Origin: Micromonospora sp. DSM 45708
Lineage (GTDB): Bacteria > Actinomycetota > Actinomycetes > Mycobacteriales > Micromonosporaceae
Assembly: GCF_039566955.1 (NCBI RefSeq)
Contig: NZ_CP154796.1
Location: 3,658,001-3,722,000, forward strand
DNA: 64,000 nt
Reading direction: 5' to 3'
Positions 8,580-16,882 of the stretch are shown here, in pieces (positions within the stretch are counted from its first letter, which is position 1; each line of letters opens with the position of its first letter). The notes under the pieces are model-generated. The model had not been told where the DNA came from and searched no databases. It was given only the letters and a program-made list of their open reading frames with translations. The position numbers were made by a program, and so were the translations under genes.

Positions 8580-11500
8580 AGTGGGGTCAACCGGGCCTCG
8601 ATCGCCTCGCACTCGCGCTCCCGGTCGGGAAGGAACGTCGTCCCGAGCAGGTCCCGGAGAGCCGCACAGTGCTGCCGGGCCGCCTCCGGCTCACCCCGGC
8701 GGATCGCCACCTTCGCCCGCACGATGAGGGCATCGCTGTGCAGTGCCCGGTAGGCGTTGCGGGAAGCGATGAGGACGGCGTCCTCCGCAGTCCGGCCGGC
8801 CTCCTCGGCGGCGCCTTCGAGCAGGGCGGCCTCGGCGAGACCGATGGCCGCCTGGCATTCGAAGTACTGGAAGCCCCGGTTCCGGCTGATCGCCAGGCTC
8901 TCGGTGAACCGGGCACGGGCGTCATCGACAGCGCGGCTTCCCAGCAGCGCGAAGCCCAGGGTGTTGAGGGTGGCCGCCTCGGCCCGCAGGTTGCGCAGTT
9001 TCCGGGCCAGCCGCACCGCCTCGGCGGCGTTGTGCACGGCCGACACCCACTCGTGCAACTGCCGGTCGAGCTGGCTCAGCTCATCGAGCACCGACAGCTC
9101 ACGCAGCGTCGCCCCGCTACGACGGTAGTAGTCGAGTGCGGTCTCGAAGTGGGCGCGCGCGGGCTCGAAGTCTTCCATCTGTCGCAGGACCATCGCCAGG
9201 TTGTGCCGGTTGGCCATCGCCGACGGATTGCGCGCCGACCTCTCGTTCAACTGCTGAGCCGCCGTCAGGTACCCGGCCGCCTCGGCGAGCTGCCCCCGTT
9301 CGTGGCACAGCGTGCCCAGGTCGTTCAATGTCACCGCCCGAACGTGGTGGAACTCGGGGCCGTCCCCCAGTGTCAGGGCCCGCTGGTATAGCTCCTGCGC
9401 CTCGTCCGGGTGGCCCAGCTCGGCCTGCACGAGCCCGAGGTTGTGCGACAGGTACGCCTCGCCGACGAGCCAGCCGCTGCCGCGGGCGGCCTCGATGCCC
9501 CGTCGGTAGGCGTCGGCGGCCAGGTGATGCTTACCCGCCGCCCAGTGCGCCTGCCCGATGGTCTGATGCATGGCGGCCTGGGCCAGCACGTTGCCCGCAG
9601 CCTCCGCGGCGGCGAGCCCGGCCGACCCGGTCGCGAGCCAGGCGAGCACGTCTCCCGAGACGAAGAAGTAGCCACGGAGCTGGTCGGCCAGTTGCCAGGA
9701 CCGTGCGCCGTGTCCGTCCGCCGCGGCGACCTCGACCGCGGCGAAGAGGTTCGACGCCTCCCGGCTGAGCCATCCCGTCGCGGCGTCGAGGTCGGGAAAC
9801 GGGTTCTCGGCCGGGTCGACGTCGATCGGCAGCCGCACCATGTCGGCGTAGACCAGGTCCATCGCCGAGGCGGTGCGCGTCAGGTACCAGGTGTAGAGCC
9901 GGCCCAGGGCCGCGGCGCGGTCGACGGGCGTCTCGCGGGTCTCGCCGGCCCGCAGCGCGTAGAGGCGCAGCAGGTCGTGGTACCGGTAGCGGCCCGCACC
10001 GCCGGGCTGGAGCAGGTTCTCCGCGACAAGGCGCTCCAGCGCCGTCCGGACACCGCGCTGCTCCGTGCCGAGCAGCGCGGCGACCGCGGCGGCCGAGAAG
10101 TCCTCCCCGGGGATGAGCGCGGCGGTGTGGAAGACCTCGGCCGCCGCCGACGGCAGGGCGCGGCAGCTGATGGCGAAACTGCTCGTCACGGTACGGTCGC
10201 CGAGGCTGAATTGGGCGAGCCGCAGCCGCTCGTCGGTCAGGCCCTGGAGGACCTCGGCGACCGTACTCCCCGGTCGGCCCGCCAACCGGCCCGCCATCAG
10301 CCGCACCGCGATCGGCAACCGGCCGCACGCGTCGACCAGGGCCTCGGCCTCCCCGCGTTCGGTCTGGACCCGGGCCGCACCGAGCTTGATCCGCAGCAGG
10401 TCCAGCGCCTCGTCCGACGTGAACACCGGCAGGAGCGTCGTGGCGGCGCCGTCCAACTCCTCACACTGGTTACGGCTGGTGACCAGGACCGCGCTTCCGC
10501 CCGGACCGGGCAGCAGCAGGCGGATCTGGGCGGCGTTGTGCGCGTTGTCGAGCACGATCAGCACCCGTCGGTCGGCGAGCACGCTGCGGTAGAGCGCGGC
10601 GGCCTCGTCCTCGTCACCGGGGACGGCACGAGCCTCGACCCCGAGGGCCTTCAACAGTCGGGCGAGCCCGTACGCGACCGCTACCGGCCGGTCGTCGCCA
10701 CCGCGGAGGTCGATGTAGAGCTGCCCGTCCGGGAAGTCCCGCCGGAGCCCCCAGGCCGCCTTCAGGGCGAGGCTGGTCTTGCCGACGCCGGCCATGCCGG
10801 AAATGACGCGGACGACAGGTGATCCGCGCTCCGGGTAGCGGAATGCGCGTTCGATCTCACGCAGCTCACCGGCACGTCCGCAGAAGTCCACCGGTGGCGC
10901 CGGCACCTGCTGCGGCGTGACGGCGCCACGGAGGTCCACCGGCGTACCCGCGCCTCGATCCCCCGGCCCACCGATCACGGCCTGCCGCGCCTCGATCAAC
11001 TCGCGGCCGGGGTCGACGCCCAGTTCCTCGGCGAGCCGCTGGCGGACACTCTCGAAGGCTTCGATCGCGGCGGCCTGCTGCCCGGAGGCGGCGAGCGCGA
11101 CGACCAGCCGCGCGTGCAACGACTCGTGCCACGGGAACCGCCCCGCCAGCCGGCGCAGAAGCGGAAGGACCTGCCGCTGCTGGTGCACCACCTCCCCGAG
11201 AGCCGCCAGGCGCACGGCCGCCTCCACGCGTTCCTCGGCCAGCGCGGTGATCAACGGATCACCGGCGAGTTCCGGCACGTCCTGGGCGGCGTCGTCGCCA
11301 CGCCACATGTCCAACGCGTCGAGGAGCAGTTCGAAGGCGCGCCCGGGGGGCAGGGCCGGCGCGCCGGCGTCGAGAAGACGGGACCGGTAGGCCACCAGAT
11401 CGAGTCGCTCGGGATCGGCCCGCAGTTGGTACCCGCCCGATCCGAGGATCACCGACGGCGCCCGGTCCGGGTGCGGTGTCGGCTCCAGCAGGCGACGGAT

Positions 11501-11965
11501 CCGACTGATGTGGGTCTGCACCACGTTGGTCGCCGACGTCGGCGGCGTGTCTCCCCACAGAAGATGGATGAGCTCCGCGCGGCTCACGGGGCGACCGGGA
11601 GTCAGCGCGAGGCGTGCCAACACGACACGGTGCCGTCCGGCCCGGAGATCGGTGGGCTGACCGTCCCGGGTGACCAGCAGCGGTCCCAGCACCGAGATCC
11701 GGGCCGGGCCGGTCGCCTCGAGTCGTTCCCACTGCGGCGGCCGGACGAGCTGCTTCATCCGCGCGCGGTCCTCGTGGGGAAGCCCCAGAGCGTCCGCGAG
11801 CGCCTGGAGGGAACGTCCTCGCGGCCTCCCGCTACGACCCTGTTCGAGGTCACGAACCACACCGACGCTGACCCCGGCCCGATCTGCGAGATCGGCCTGG
11901 GTCAGGCCGCGGCCGACCCGGGCGCGCCGGAGTAGCTCGCTGAGGCCACCATGCCCGTCATCCAT
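8516..11965 (-). CDS. AfsR/SARP-type regulator with XRE helix-turn-helix, NB-ARC and TPR domains
   Basis: This 1149-residue regulator has an N-terminal XRE helix-turn-helix (about 8-70). A SARP OmpR-like winged helix (about 90-185, with RAELIHLLWGDTPP) and the BTAD helical domain (about 190-340) follow. The NB-ARC ATPase (about 355-640) has Walker A GMAGVGKTSLAL and a VLIVLDNA Walker B. TPR-like repeats fill about 740-1120. SARPs activate secondary-metabolism or developmental genes; the ATPase and TPR parts gate this. The ATG at 11965 has GGGGGA nearby; a GTG at 11974 is the alternative. The final 20 or so residues are encoded across the duplicated terminator of the opposing gene, and its stop lies inside that gene's coding end. 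Confidence 0.93.
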   Translation of the reverse strand: MDDGHGGLSELLRRARVGRGLTQADLADRAGVSVGVVRDLEQGRSGRPRGRSLQALADALGLPHEDRARMKQLVRPPQWERLEATGPARISVLGPLLVTRDGQPTDLRAGRHRVVLARLALTPGRPVSRAELIHLLWGDTPPTSATNVVQTHISRIRRLLEPTPHPDRAPSVILGSGGYQLRADPERLDLVAYRSRLLDAGAPALPPGRAFELLLDALDMWRGDDAAQDVPELAGDPLITALAEERVEAAVRLAALGEVVHQQRQVLPLLRRLAGRFPWHESLHARLVVALAASGQQAAAIEAFESVRQRLAEELGVDPGRELIEARQAVIGGPGDRGAGTPVDLRGAVTPQQVPAPPVDFCGRAGELREIERAFRYPERGSPVVRVISGMAGVGKTSLALKAAWGLRRDFPDGQLYIDLRGGDDRPVAVAYGLARLLKALGVEARAVPGDEDEAAALYRSVLADRRVLIVLDNAHNAAQIRLLLPGPGGSAVLVTSRNQCEELDGAATTLLPVFTSDEALDLLRIKLGAARVQTERGEAEALVDACGRLPIAVRLMAGRLAGRPGSTVAEVLQGLTDERLRLAQFSLGDRTVTSSFAISCRALPSAAAEVFHTAALIPGEDFSAAAVAALLGTEQRGVRTALERLVAENLLQPGGAGRYRYHDLLRLYALRAGETRETPVDRAAALGRLYTWYLTRTASAMDLVYADMVRLPIDVDPAENPFPDLDAATGWLSREASNLFAAVEVAAADGHGARSWQLADQLRGYFFVSGDVLAWLATGSAGLAAAEAAGNVLAQAAMHQTIGQAHWAAGKHHLAADAYRRGIEAARGSGWLVGEAYLSHNLGLVQAELGHPDEAQELYQRALTLGDGPEFHHVRAVTLNDLGTLCHERGQLAEAAGYLTAAQQLNERSARNPSAMANRHNLAMVLRQMEDFEPARAHFETALDYYRRSGATLRELSVLDELSQLDRQLHEWVSAVHNAAEAVRLARKLRNLRAEAATLNTLGFALLGSRAVDDARARFTESLAISRNRGFQYFECQAAIGLAEAALLEGAAEEAGRTAEDAVLIASRNAYRALHSDALIVRAKVAIRRGEPEAARQHCAALRDLLGTTFLPDRERECEAIEARLTPLPPRRDPVVSGSRRGGGGQMP
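8541..8572. terminator. Perfect 13-bp stem terminator, copy 1
   Basis: Stem cggcgggacccgg (8541-8553), six-nt loop, exact complement at 8560-8572. It follows the stop of the gene ending at 8528 but lies inside the coding end of the opposing AfsR-type gene. Confidence 0.75.
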
Positions 11966-12218
11966 CGTCGACACTCCCCCGTACGCATGATCGTCGACCC
12001 GAGGGGCCGCCCCGCGGCACCCCCGGCGGCTGGCTCATCGACGGGTAGCCGGCGATCGATGCGCCGACGGCGTGACGACCTGACTCCTACCTCTGTGCGG
12101 AGAGATCGTAGTACGAGTTTCACTACAGGATCTGTCCCTCCAGTCGGGCGTCAGGAGCACTCCTCACACTCTGGGCAAGGCGAGCGGCAAGCACGCCAGA
12201 ACAGACGAGGAGAACACA

Positions 12219-13655
12219 TTGCAGTCATACGCTCGACGAAGCGGCTGGTGGGCCCGCCGGTCGCTGGTGCCGGTGGCGGTGCTGGCCGCGGCCCTGGCCT
12301 CGACGCCGACTGTGGCGTCCGCGACGCCCGACAACTCCGCGGTGGACGCGGCCGGGCTGGCGGTCACCGCCGTCCCGGGCGACCCGGCGCTGCCCGAATA
12401 CCCGGGCCTGGCGCCACGGGCGGGAGCGTTCGCCGCGGTGAGCACCACGCCGATACCCTGCGGTGACAACGGTTCCGACAAGGGCATGCAGCGATCGGAT
12501 GCGGTCAACCGGGCACGTAGCTGGCTGAGCGTGGGTGGTGTCCCCTACAGCCAGAACCGCTGCTACGAGAACCAGTACGGCGACTACCGCACCGACTGCT
12601 CGGGGTTCGTGGCGATGGCATGGGGGCTCGGCGGCTCGGGGAGCTCGTTCTGGACCGGGAACCTGGACAGCCGGTCGCACCCGATCGCACGCGGTGATCT
12701 CGCCCCGGGCGATGCGCTGCTCCGGCACACCGGGGATCCCAGCGAGAACCACGTCGCCCTGTTCGTGAAGTGGAGCGACTCCGCGCACACCGCTCCGGTG
12801 GTGATCGAGCAGACGGGCAGCTCGGGCACGATCGAACGGACCTGGACCTCCGGCTACGCCGGCCTGTACACCCCGGTCCGCTACGACAACATCCTTGAGG
12901 ACGTGTCCCCGGAGGACGTGCCGATCTCGGGTGACTGGAACGGCGACGGCATCGACACCGTCGGCGTCTTCCGACCCAGCAACTCCACCTTCTACCTCCG
13001 CGACACCAACAGCGGCGACGCCACCCGCATCTTCAAATTCGGCCACGGCCCCTCCGGCGACATCCCCGTCGCCGGCGACTGGAACAACGACGGCAAAGAC
13101 TCCGTCGGCGTCTTCCGCCCCACCAACTCCACCTGGTACCTCACCAACGGCACCACCACCAACACCAACACCACCGACCACGAATTCATCTTCGGACACG
13201 GCCCCTCCGGCGACCAACCCATCGCCGGCGACTGGAACAACAACGGCTACGACTCCGTCGGCGTCTTCCGCCCCACCAACTCCACCTGGTACCTCACCAA
13301 CGGCACCACCACCAACACCAACGACACCAACTACGAATTCAAATTCGGACACGGCCCCTCCGGCGACCAACCCATCGCCGGCGACTGGAACAACAACGGC
13401 TACGACTCCGTCGGCGTCTTCCGCCCCACCAACTCCACCTGGTACCTCACCAACGGCACCACCACCGCCACCAACACCACCGACCACGAATTCATCTTCG
13501 GACACGGCCCCTCCGGCGACATCGCCGTACCCGGCCAATGGAACACCAACACCAACACCACCCCCGGAGTCCGCCGCCCCAGCAACAACACCGTCTACCT
13601 CCGCAACACCAACAGCGGCGGCCCCGTCGACACCCAATTCATCTACGGCATCTGA
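12219..13655 (+). CDS. Secreted NlpC/P60-like peptidoglycan hydrolase with five FG-GAP/VCBS-like repeats
   Basis: The 478-residue protein starts at TTG 12219, 6-7 nt after a GAGGAGAA ribosome site. A signal peptide covers about residues 1-37. The catalytic part (about 85-225) has the NlpC/P60 signature: YRTDCSGFVAMAW with the nucleophile Cys, then GDALLRHTG and ENHVALFVKW with the catalytic His. Members cut peptide crosslinks in peptidoglycan. Residues about 232-478 are the same five-repeat module as in the gene at 7149. It is divergent from the AfsR-type regulator, which may control it across the 250-nt gap. It ends with the second copy of the hairpin terminator. Confidence 0.85.
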   Translation: MQSYARRSGWWARRSLVPVAVLAAALASTPTVASATPDNSAVDAAGLAVTAVPGDPALPEYPGLAPRAGAFAAVSTTPIPCGDNGSDKGMQRSDAVNRARSWLSVGGVPYSQNRCYENQYGDYRTDCSGFVAMAWGLGGSGSSFWTGNLDSRSHPIARGDLAPGDALLRHTGDPSENHVALFVKWSDSAHTAPVVIEQTGSSGTIERTWTSGYAGLYTPVRYDNILEDVSPEDVPISGDWNGDGIDTVGVFRPSNSTFYLRDTNSGDATRIFKFGHGPSGDIPVAGDWNNDGKDSVGVFRPTNSTWYLTNGTTTNTNTTDHEFIFGHGPSGDQPIAGDWNNNGYDSVGVFRPTNSTWYLTNGTTTNTNDTNYEFKFGHGPSGDQPIAGDWNNNGYDSVGVFRPTNSTWYLTNGTTTATNTTDHEFIFGHGPSGDIAVPGQWNTNTNTTPGVRRPSNNTVYLRNTNSGGPVDTQFIYGI

Positions 13656-13706
13656 CCACCACCACCACGGCGGGACCCGGACACCACCGGGTCCCGCCGC
13701 GGTGGC
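12912..13706. repeat. 795-bp cassette repeat, copy 2
   Basis: Partner of 7785-8579 at a constant offset of 5127 bp in the same orientation, one mismatch in 795 positions. Confidence 0.97.
13668..13699. terminator. Perfect 13-bp stem terminator, copy 2
   Basis: Same hairpin as at 8541-8572. Here it lies between the convergent ends of the NlpC/P60 gene (13655) and the AAA ATPase gene (13756), the usual place for a bidirectional terminator. Confidence 0.8.
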
Positions 13707-13747
13707 GCGCCCGGTCGCAGTCGCGGCGGGCCGGTCGGAAGCGGCAG

Positions 13748-13828
13748 GGCCGGCCTCAGCCGCGGCGCAGCCCGGCGACGGCCTCCCGCAGGTCATCCTG
13801 GCCGATCGGGGCCGGCGGCGCACCCTCC
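13748..13828. repeat. 81-bp direct repeat, right copy (native AAA ATPase 3' end)
   Basis: Exact partner of 6915-6995. It encodes the last residues of the AAA ATPase and its stop codon, so this is the original copy. Confidence 0.95.
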
Positions 13829-15249
13829 GCGGCCTCCCGTAGCGCCTTGGCGAGTTGCACCCGACGCAGTGCCTCGCGCAGGTCCGCGCCGGTGAGCCCG
13901 GCCGTGTCGGCGGCCAGCGCGGCCGGGTCGAGGTCGTCGGCGAACATCCGGAAGCCGGGCTGCTCGTGCCGGTCGATCAGCTCGCGGATCATCTTGGTGA
14001 GGATCTCCGCGCGACCGGTGTCGTCCGGCGCCGGGATGGCGATCTTCAGGTCGAAGCGGCCGGAGCGGATCAGTGAGGCGTCGACGCGCTGCGGGAAGTT
14101 GGTGGTGGCCACCACGATGACGTCCGGGTTCTCCTCGAACAGCGTGTTCATCTCCTGCTTGAAGATGCCGGCGACGGCGTTGACCGCCTGGCTGGCCGCG
14201 TCGCCGCCGGCGCCCGCGTAGCTGATGATCGAGTCGAACTCGTCGAAGAGCATCACGGTGGGCCGGCGGTAGCGGCGGGCGTCGCGGAAGATGCGCTTGA
14301 TGTTGCGCTCGGAGCCGCCGAGGTACTTGTCCAGGATCTCCGGCGTGCGGATCTCCACGAAGTCCGCGCCGACCTCGTTGGCCAGCGCCCGGGCCAGCAT
14401 GGTCTTGCCGGTGCCCGGCGGGCCGTACATCAGGATGCCCTGCGGCCGGCGCGCGCCCCAGCGGGCCATCGCCGCCGGGTGCCGGAACGACACCGCCACC
14501 TCGCGGAACCGGGCGACCACGTCGGTCAGGCCGCCGACCTGGTCGAGCGTCACCGTCGTGCTGCGCGGCGCGGCCACCGTGGCGCTGCGGGGCGCGGCCA
14601 CCGTGACCGGCCGCCGCCCCACCCGGTACGTCCGTCCGCGCAGCACCGTCGGCTCCAGGCTGTCGCCGGTCAGTTCGCGGACGGCCTGGAGCAGCAGGCC
14701 GAGCACCACGCGCAGGTGCTCCGGTCCCACCTCGGCGCTGGGCACGTCGACGCGGATGCGTACCGTGCCGTTGTCCTGCTCGACGCGCGGGCGCACGCCG
14801 GCGGACTCGGCGGCGCGCAGCACGGCCCGGCCGGCCGGGTCGCGCGGCGGCGTGGCCAGCGCGGTGCCGGCCGGTCGCAGCCCGAGCCGGCGGGTCGCCT
14901 CGGCGGCCACCCGACCCACCGCGGCGGCCGGGCCGTCGCCGCCGCGCGCGGCGAGCCGCTCGGCCAGCAGCAGGCCGACCGGGCCGGCCAGCCCGAGGGC
15001 GAGCAGGCCGGCCGGCGCGGCCTCCACCCGCAGGTACGCCTCGAAACGGTGCACCGGCCGCTCGTCGACGGCGTCGACGCGCAGGGTGCAGCGGACCTCC
15101 CGCACCGGGGCGGGGAAGTCGGCGCCGGCCAGCAGCTCCACCGGCCCGTCCTGGGCGGCGGCGAGCAGCCCGGCCGGGTCGACGATGCGCACCTCGGCGC
15201 CGAGCAGCGGCACCGTCTCCTCGTCCGGCCGCACGTCGTACCCGGTCAT
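13756..15249 (-). CDS. AAA+ ATPase, FtsH/Cdc48-like ATPase domain
   Basis: The 497-residue protein has a poorly conserved N-terminal half (about 1-225, probably a substrate or partner domain) and a linker with a small repeat (AAPRSATV/AAPRSTTV). One AAA module follows: Walker A YGPPGTGKTMLARAL, Walker B VMLFDEFDSI, sensor-1 ATTNFPQ, arginine-finger RSGRFD, and a C-terminal lid (about 430-497). There is no protease or membrane segment, so it may unfold or remodel a partner. Start ATG 15249 has an AGAGGA site. It lies 67 nt downstream of a truncated alanyl-tRNA synthetase paralogue on the same strand and probably shares its transcript. Its last codons are duplicated at 6915-6995. Confidence 0.9.
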   Translation of the reverse strand: MTGYDVRPDEETVPLLGAEVRIVDPAGLLAAAQDGPVELLAGADFPAPVREVRCTLRVDAVDERPVHRFEAYLRVEAAPAGLLALGLAGPVGLLLAERLAARGGDGPAAAVGRVAAEATRRLGLRPAGTALATPPRDPAGRAVLRAAESAGVRPRVEQDNGTVRIRVDVPSAEVGPEHLRVVLGLLLQAVRELTGDSLEPTVLRGRTYRVGRRPVTVAAPRSATVAAPRSTTVTLDQVGGLTDVVARFREVAVSFRHPAAMARWGARRPQGILMYGPPGTGKTMLARALANEVGADFVEIRTPEILDKYLGGSERNIKRIFRDARRYRRPTVMLFDEFDSIISYAGAGGDAASQAVNAVAGIFKQEMNTLFEENPDVIVVATTNFPQRVDASLIRSGRFDLKIAIPAPDDTGRAEILTKMIRELIDRHEQPGFRMFADDLDPAALAADTAGLTGADLREALRRVQLAKALREAAEGAPPAPIGQDDLREAVAGLRRG

Positions 15250-15316
15250 GGGTCCTCTTCCCTCGCGGCGATGTCTGCCACGAGTCTGGCACCGGCCGGG
15301 CCGGGCGGCCAACCGC

Positions 15317-16492
15317 TCAGCCGGCGTCGGCGAGCAGCGCGTCGACCAGGTCGCGGGGCAGCCCGTGGGTGTCGTGCAGCCAGTGGTAGTCGGGTTCGGT
15401 CAGCGGGCCCCGCGCCCGGACCCGCTCGACCAGCGGCCGACCGCGCCGCAGCAGCCCCCGGAACCGGCGCTCCTCGTCGCGCAGCGCCGCCCGCAGCGGG
15501 CCGGGCTCGCCCGGCTGGCGGAACCGGCGCAGCGTGTCGTCGTATCCGGTCAGCGGCAGCTCGTCCAGGCTCCGCGCCGGGTCGTCGCGCCACAGCACGG
15601 TCAACGCGCGGCGCAGCAGCCGGCGCAGCACGTAGCCGCGGCCGGTGTTGCCCGGGCGTACCCCGTCGCCCAGCACGACCACCGCGGACCGCAAATGGTC
15701 GGCGACCACGCGCAGGTCCGCGCCGCGCAGGCCCCACCGGTCGCGGACCGCGCCCACCCACGGGCTCAACCCGGCGCCGGTGAACACGGACCGGTCGCCG
15801 CGCAGCACCATCTCCAGCCGCTCCAGGCCCATGCCGGTGTCGATGCTGGACACCGGCAGCGGCGTGAGCCGGCCGTCGGAATGCCGGTGGTGTCGCATCT
15901 GCACGTGGTTCCACACCTCCACCCAGCGTCCGTCGCCGCTCGGGGTGCCGGTCGGCGGGCCGTCACCGGTCCACACGAAGATCTCCGAGTCCGGTCCGCA
16001 CGGGCCGGTCGGGCCGTTGGACCACCAGTTGTCCGCGCCGAGCGCCTCCACCGGCACGCCGAGCGCGGCCCAGGTGTCCCGCGCCGTCTCGTCCGGCCCG
16101 AGCCCGTGGCCGTCCCCGCCGAAGATCGTCGCGTGCAGCTTCCCCGGCGGGATGCCGTAGCCGTCGGTGAGCAGGTCGAAGCCCCAGCGCAGGCTGGTCG
16201 CGATGTCGTAGTCACCGAGCGACCAGGAACCGAGCATCTGGAACACGGTCAGGTGGGTCCGGTCGCCCACCTCGTCCAGGTCGGTGGTGCGCAGGCACCG
16301 CTGCACGTTGACCAGGCGGCGTCCGCCCGGGTGCGGGCGCCCCAGCAGGTACGGCGTGAGCGGGTGCATGCCGGACGTGGTGAACAGCACCGGGTCGCCG
16401 GGCGGCGGCACCAGGGAACTCTCCGGCGCGTCGGAGTGCCCGAGACGGTGGTAGTGCTCTCCGAAGATGCGGATGATCTCGTCGGGTGTCAT
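15317..16492 (-). CDS. Alanyl-tRNA synthetase paralogue lacking editing and C-Ala domains
   Basis: The 391-residue product keeps the AlaRS class II catalytic core and the start of the tRNA-recognition domain: LFTTSGMHPLTPYLLG (motif 2 region), FQMLGSWSLGDY, NGPTGPCGPDSEIF, SSIDTGMGLERLEMV (motif 3) and GRGYVLRRLLRRAL. Full bacterial AlaRS is about 880 residues; the editing domain and oligomerising C-Ala domain are absent, and the frame ends cleanly, so this is a short paralogue rather than a broken gene. It could charge a tRNA or tRNA-like acceptor without proofreading, or supply alanyl-adenylate to another pathway. ATG 16492 has GGAAGG upstream. An AAA ATPase gene follows. Confidence 0.9.
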   Translation of the reverse strand: MTPDEIIRIFGEHYHRLGHSDAPESSLVPPPGDPVLFTTSGMHPLTPYLLGRPHPGGRRLVNVQRCLRTTDLDEVGDRTHLTVFQMLGSWSLGDYDIATSLRWGFDLLTDGYGIPPGKLHATIFGGDGHGLGPDETARDTWAALGVPVEALGADNWWSNGPTGPCGPDSEIFVWTGDGPPTGTPSGDGRWVEVWNHVQMRHHRHSDGRLTPLPVSSIDTGMGLERLEMVLRGDRSVFTGAGLSPWVGAVRDRWGLRGADLRVVADHLRSAVVVLGDGVRPGNTGRGYVLRRLLRRALTVLWRDDPARSLDELPLTGYDDTLRRFRQPGEPGPLRAALRDEERRFRGLLRRGRPLVERVRARGPLTEPDYHWLHDTHGLPRDLVDALLADAG

Positions 16493-16875
16493 GGCGGGTG
16501 CCTTCCGGGTACGGGCGACCGGACGGCCCGCGCGACGGCGGTCATGACACACGACGACGCCGGCGGACCGTCTCCGGTCGCCGGCGTGAAAGTGGGGCAG
16601 GTCAGGCGGCGGCAACCGGCGAGCGGGAAGCTCGCGCGGCTGCGGCGGTGATCGATCGCCAGCTCTGCATACCGCCAACGCTATCCCACTTCCCTCCCCC
16701 TGCCCACCGCTTTCCCCTCCCACCCGCTCGCTCCGCGCCCCACGCCACTCCGCCCTTCACCCCGCTCCGCGCCCCACGCCACTCCACGCCGCACTCGCGC
16801 CGCGCCCCACGCTGCTCCGCGCTGATTCACGGAAAGCGTGGCTAACAACGCCTGGATAGCCACGCTTTCCGTGAA
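16493..16875. other. Intergenic region with pyrimidine-rich repeats
   Basis: No credible gene. From about 16683 to 16790 the plus strand is almost all C and T, and the unit gctccgcgccccacgccact is repeated at 16730 and 16764 with a degenerate third copy near 16800. A long hairpin (16819-16882) forms its right edge. The promoter of the AlaRS-like gene should lie to the left of the pyrimidine tract. Confidence 0.8.
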
Positions 16876-16882
16876 TCAGCGC
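16819..16882. terminator. 26-bp perfect inverted repeat, strong terminator
   Basis: Arms 16819-16844 and 16857-16882 are perfect complements around a 12-nt loop; core GGAAAGCGTGGCTA. The right arm includes the stop codon of the glycosyltransferase gene, so it is well placed to terminate that transcript. It shares its GGAAAGnGTGGC core with the hairpin at 31832-31883. Confidence 0.85.

Noticed and set aside
12105..12126. gtagt/actac inverted repeat as the AfsR-type regulator's binding site
   Set aside because: Arms of 5 bp are too short, and SARP sites are direct repeats at 11-bp spacing, which I could not see.
11975..12218. A c-di-AMP (ydaO) riboswitch upstream of the NlpC/P60 gene
   Set aside because: Such riboswitches often precede wall hydrolases, but none of the conserved core sequences is present here or before 7149.
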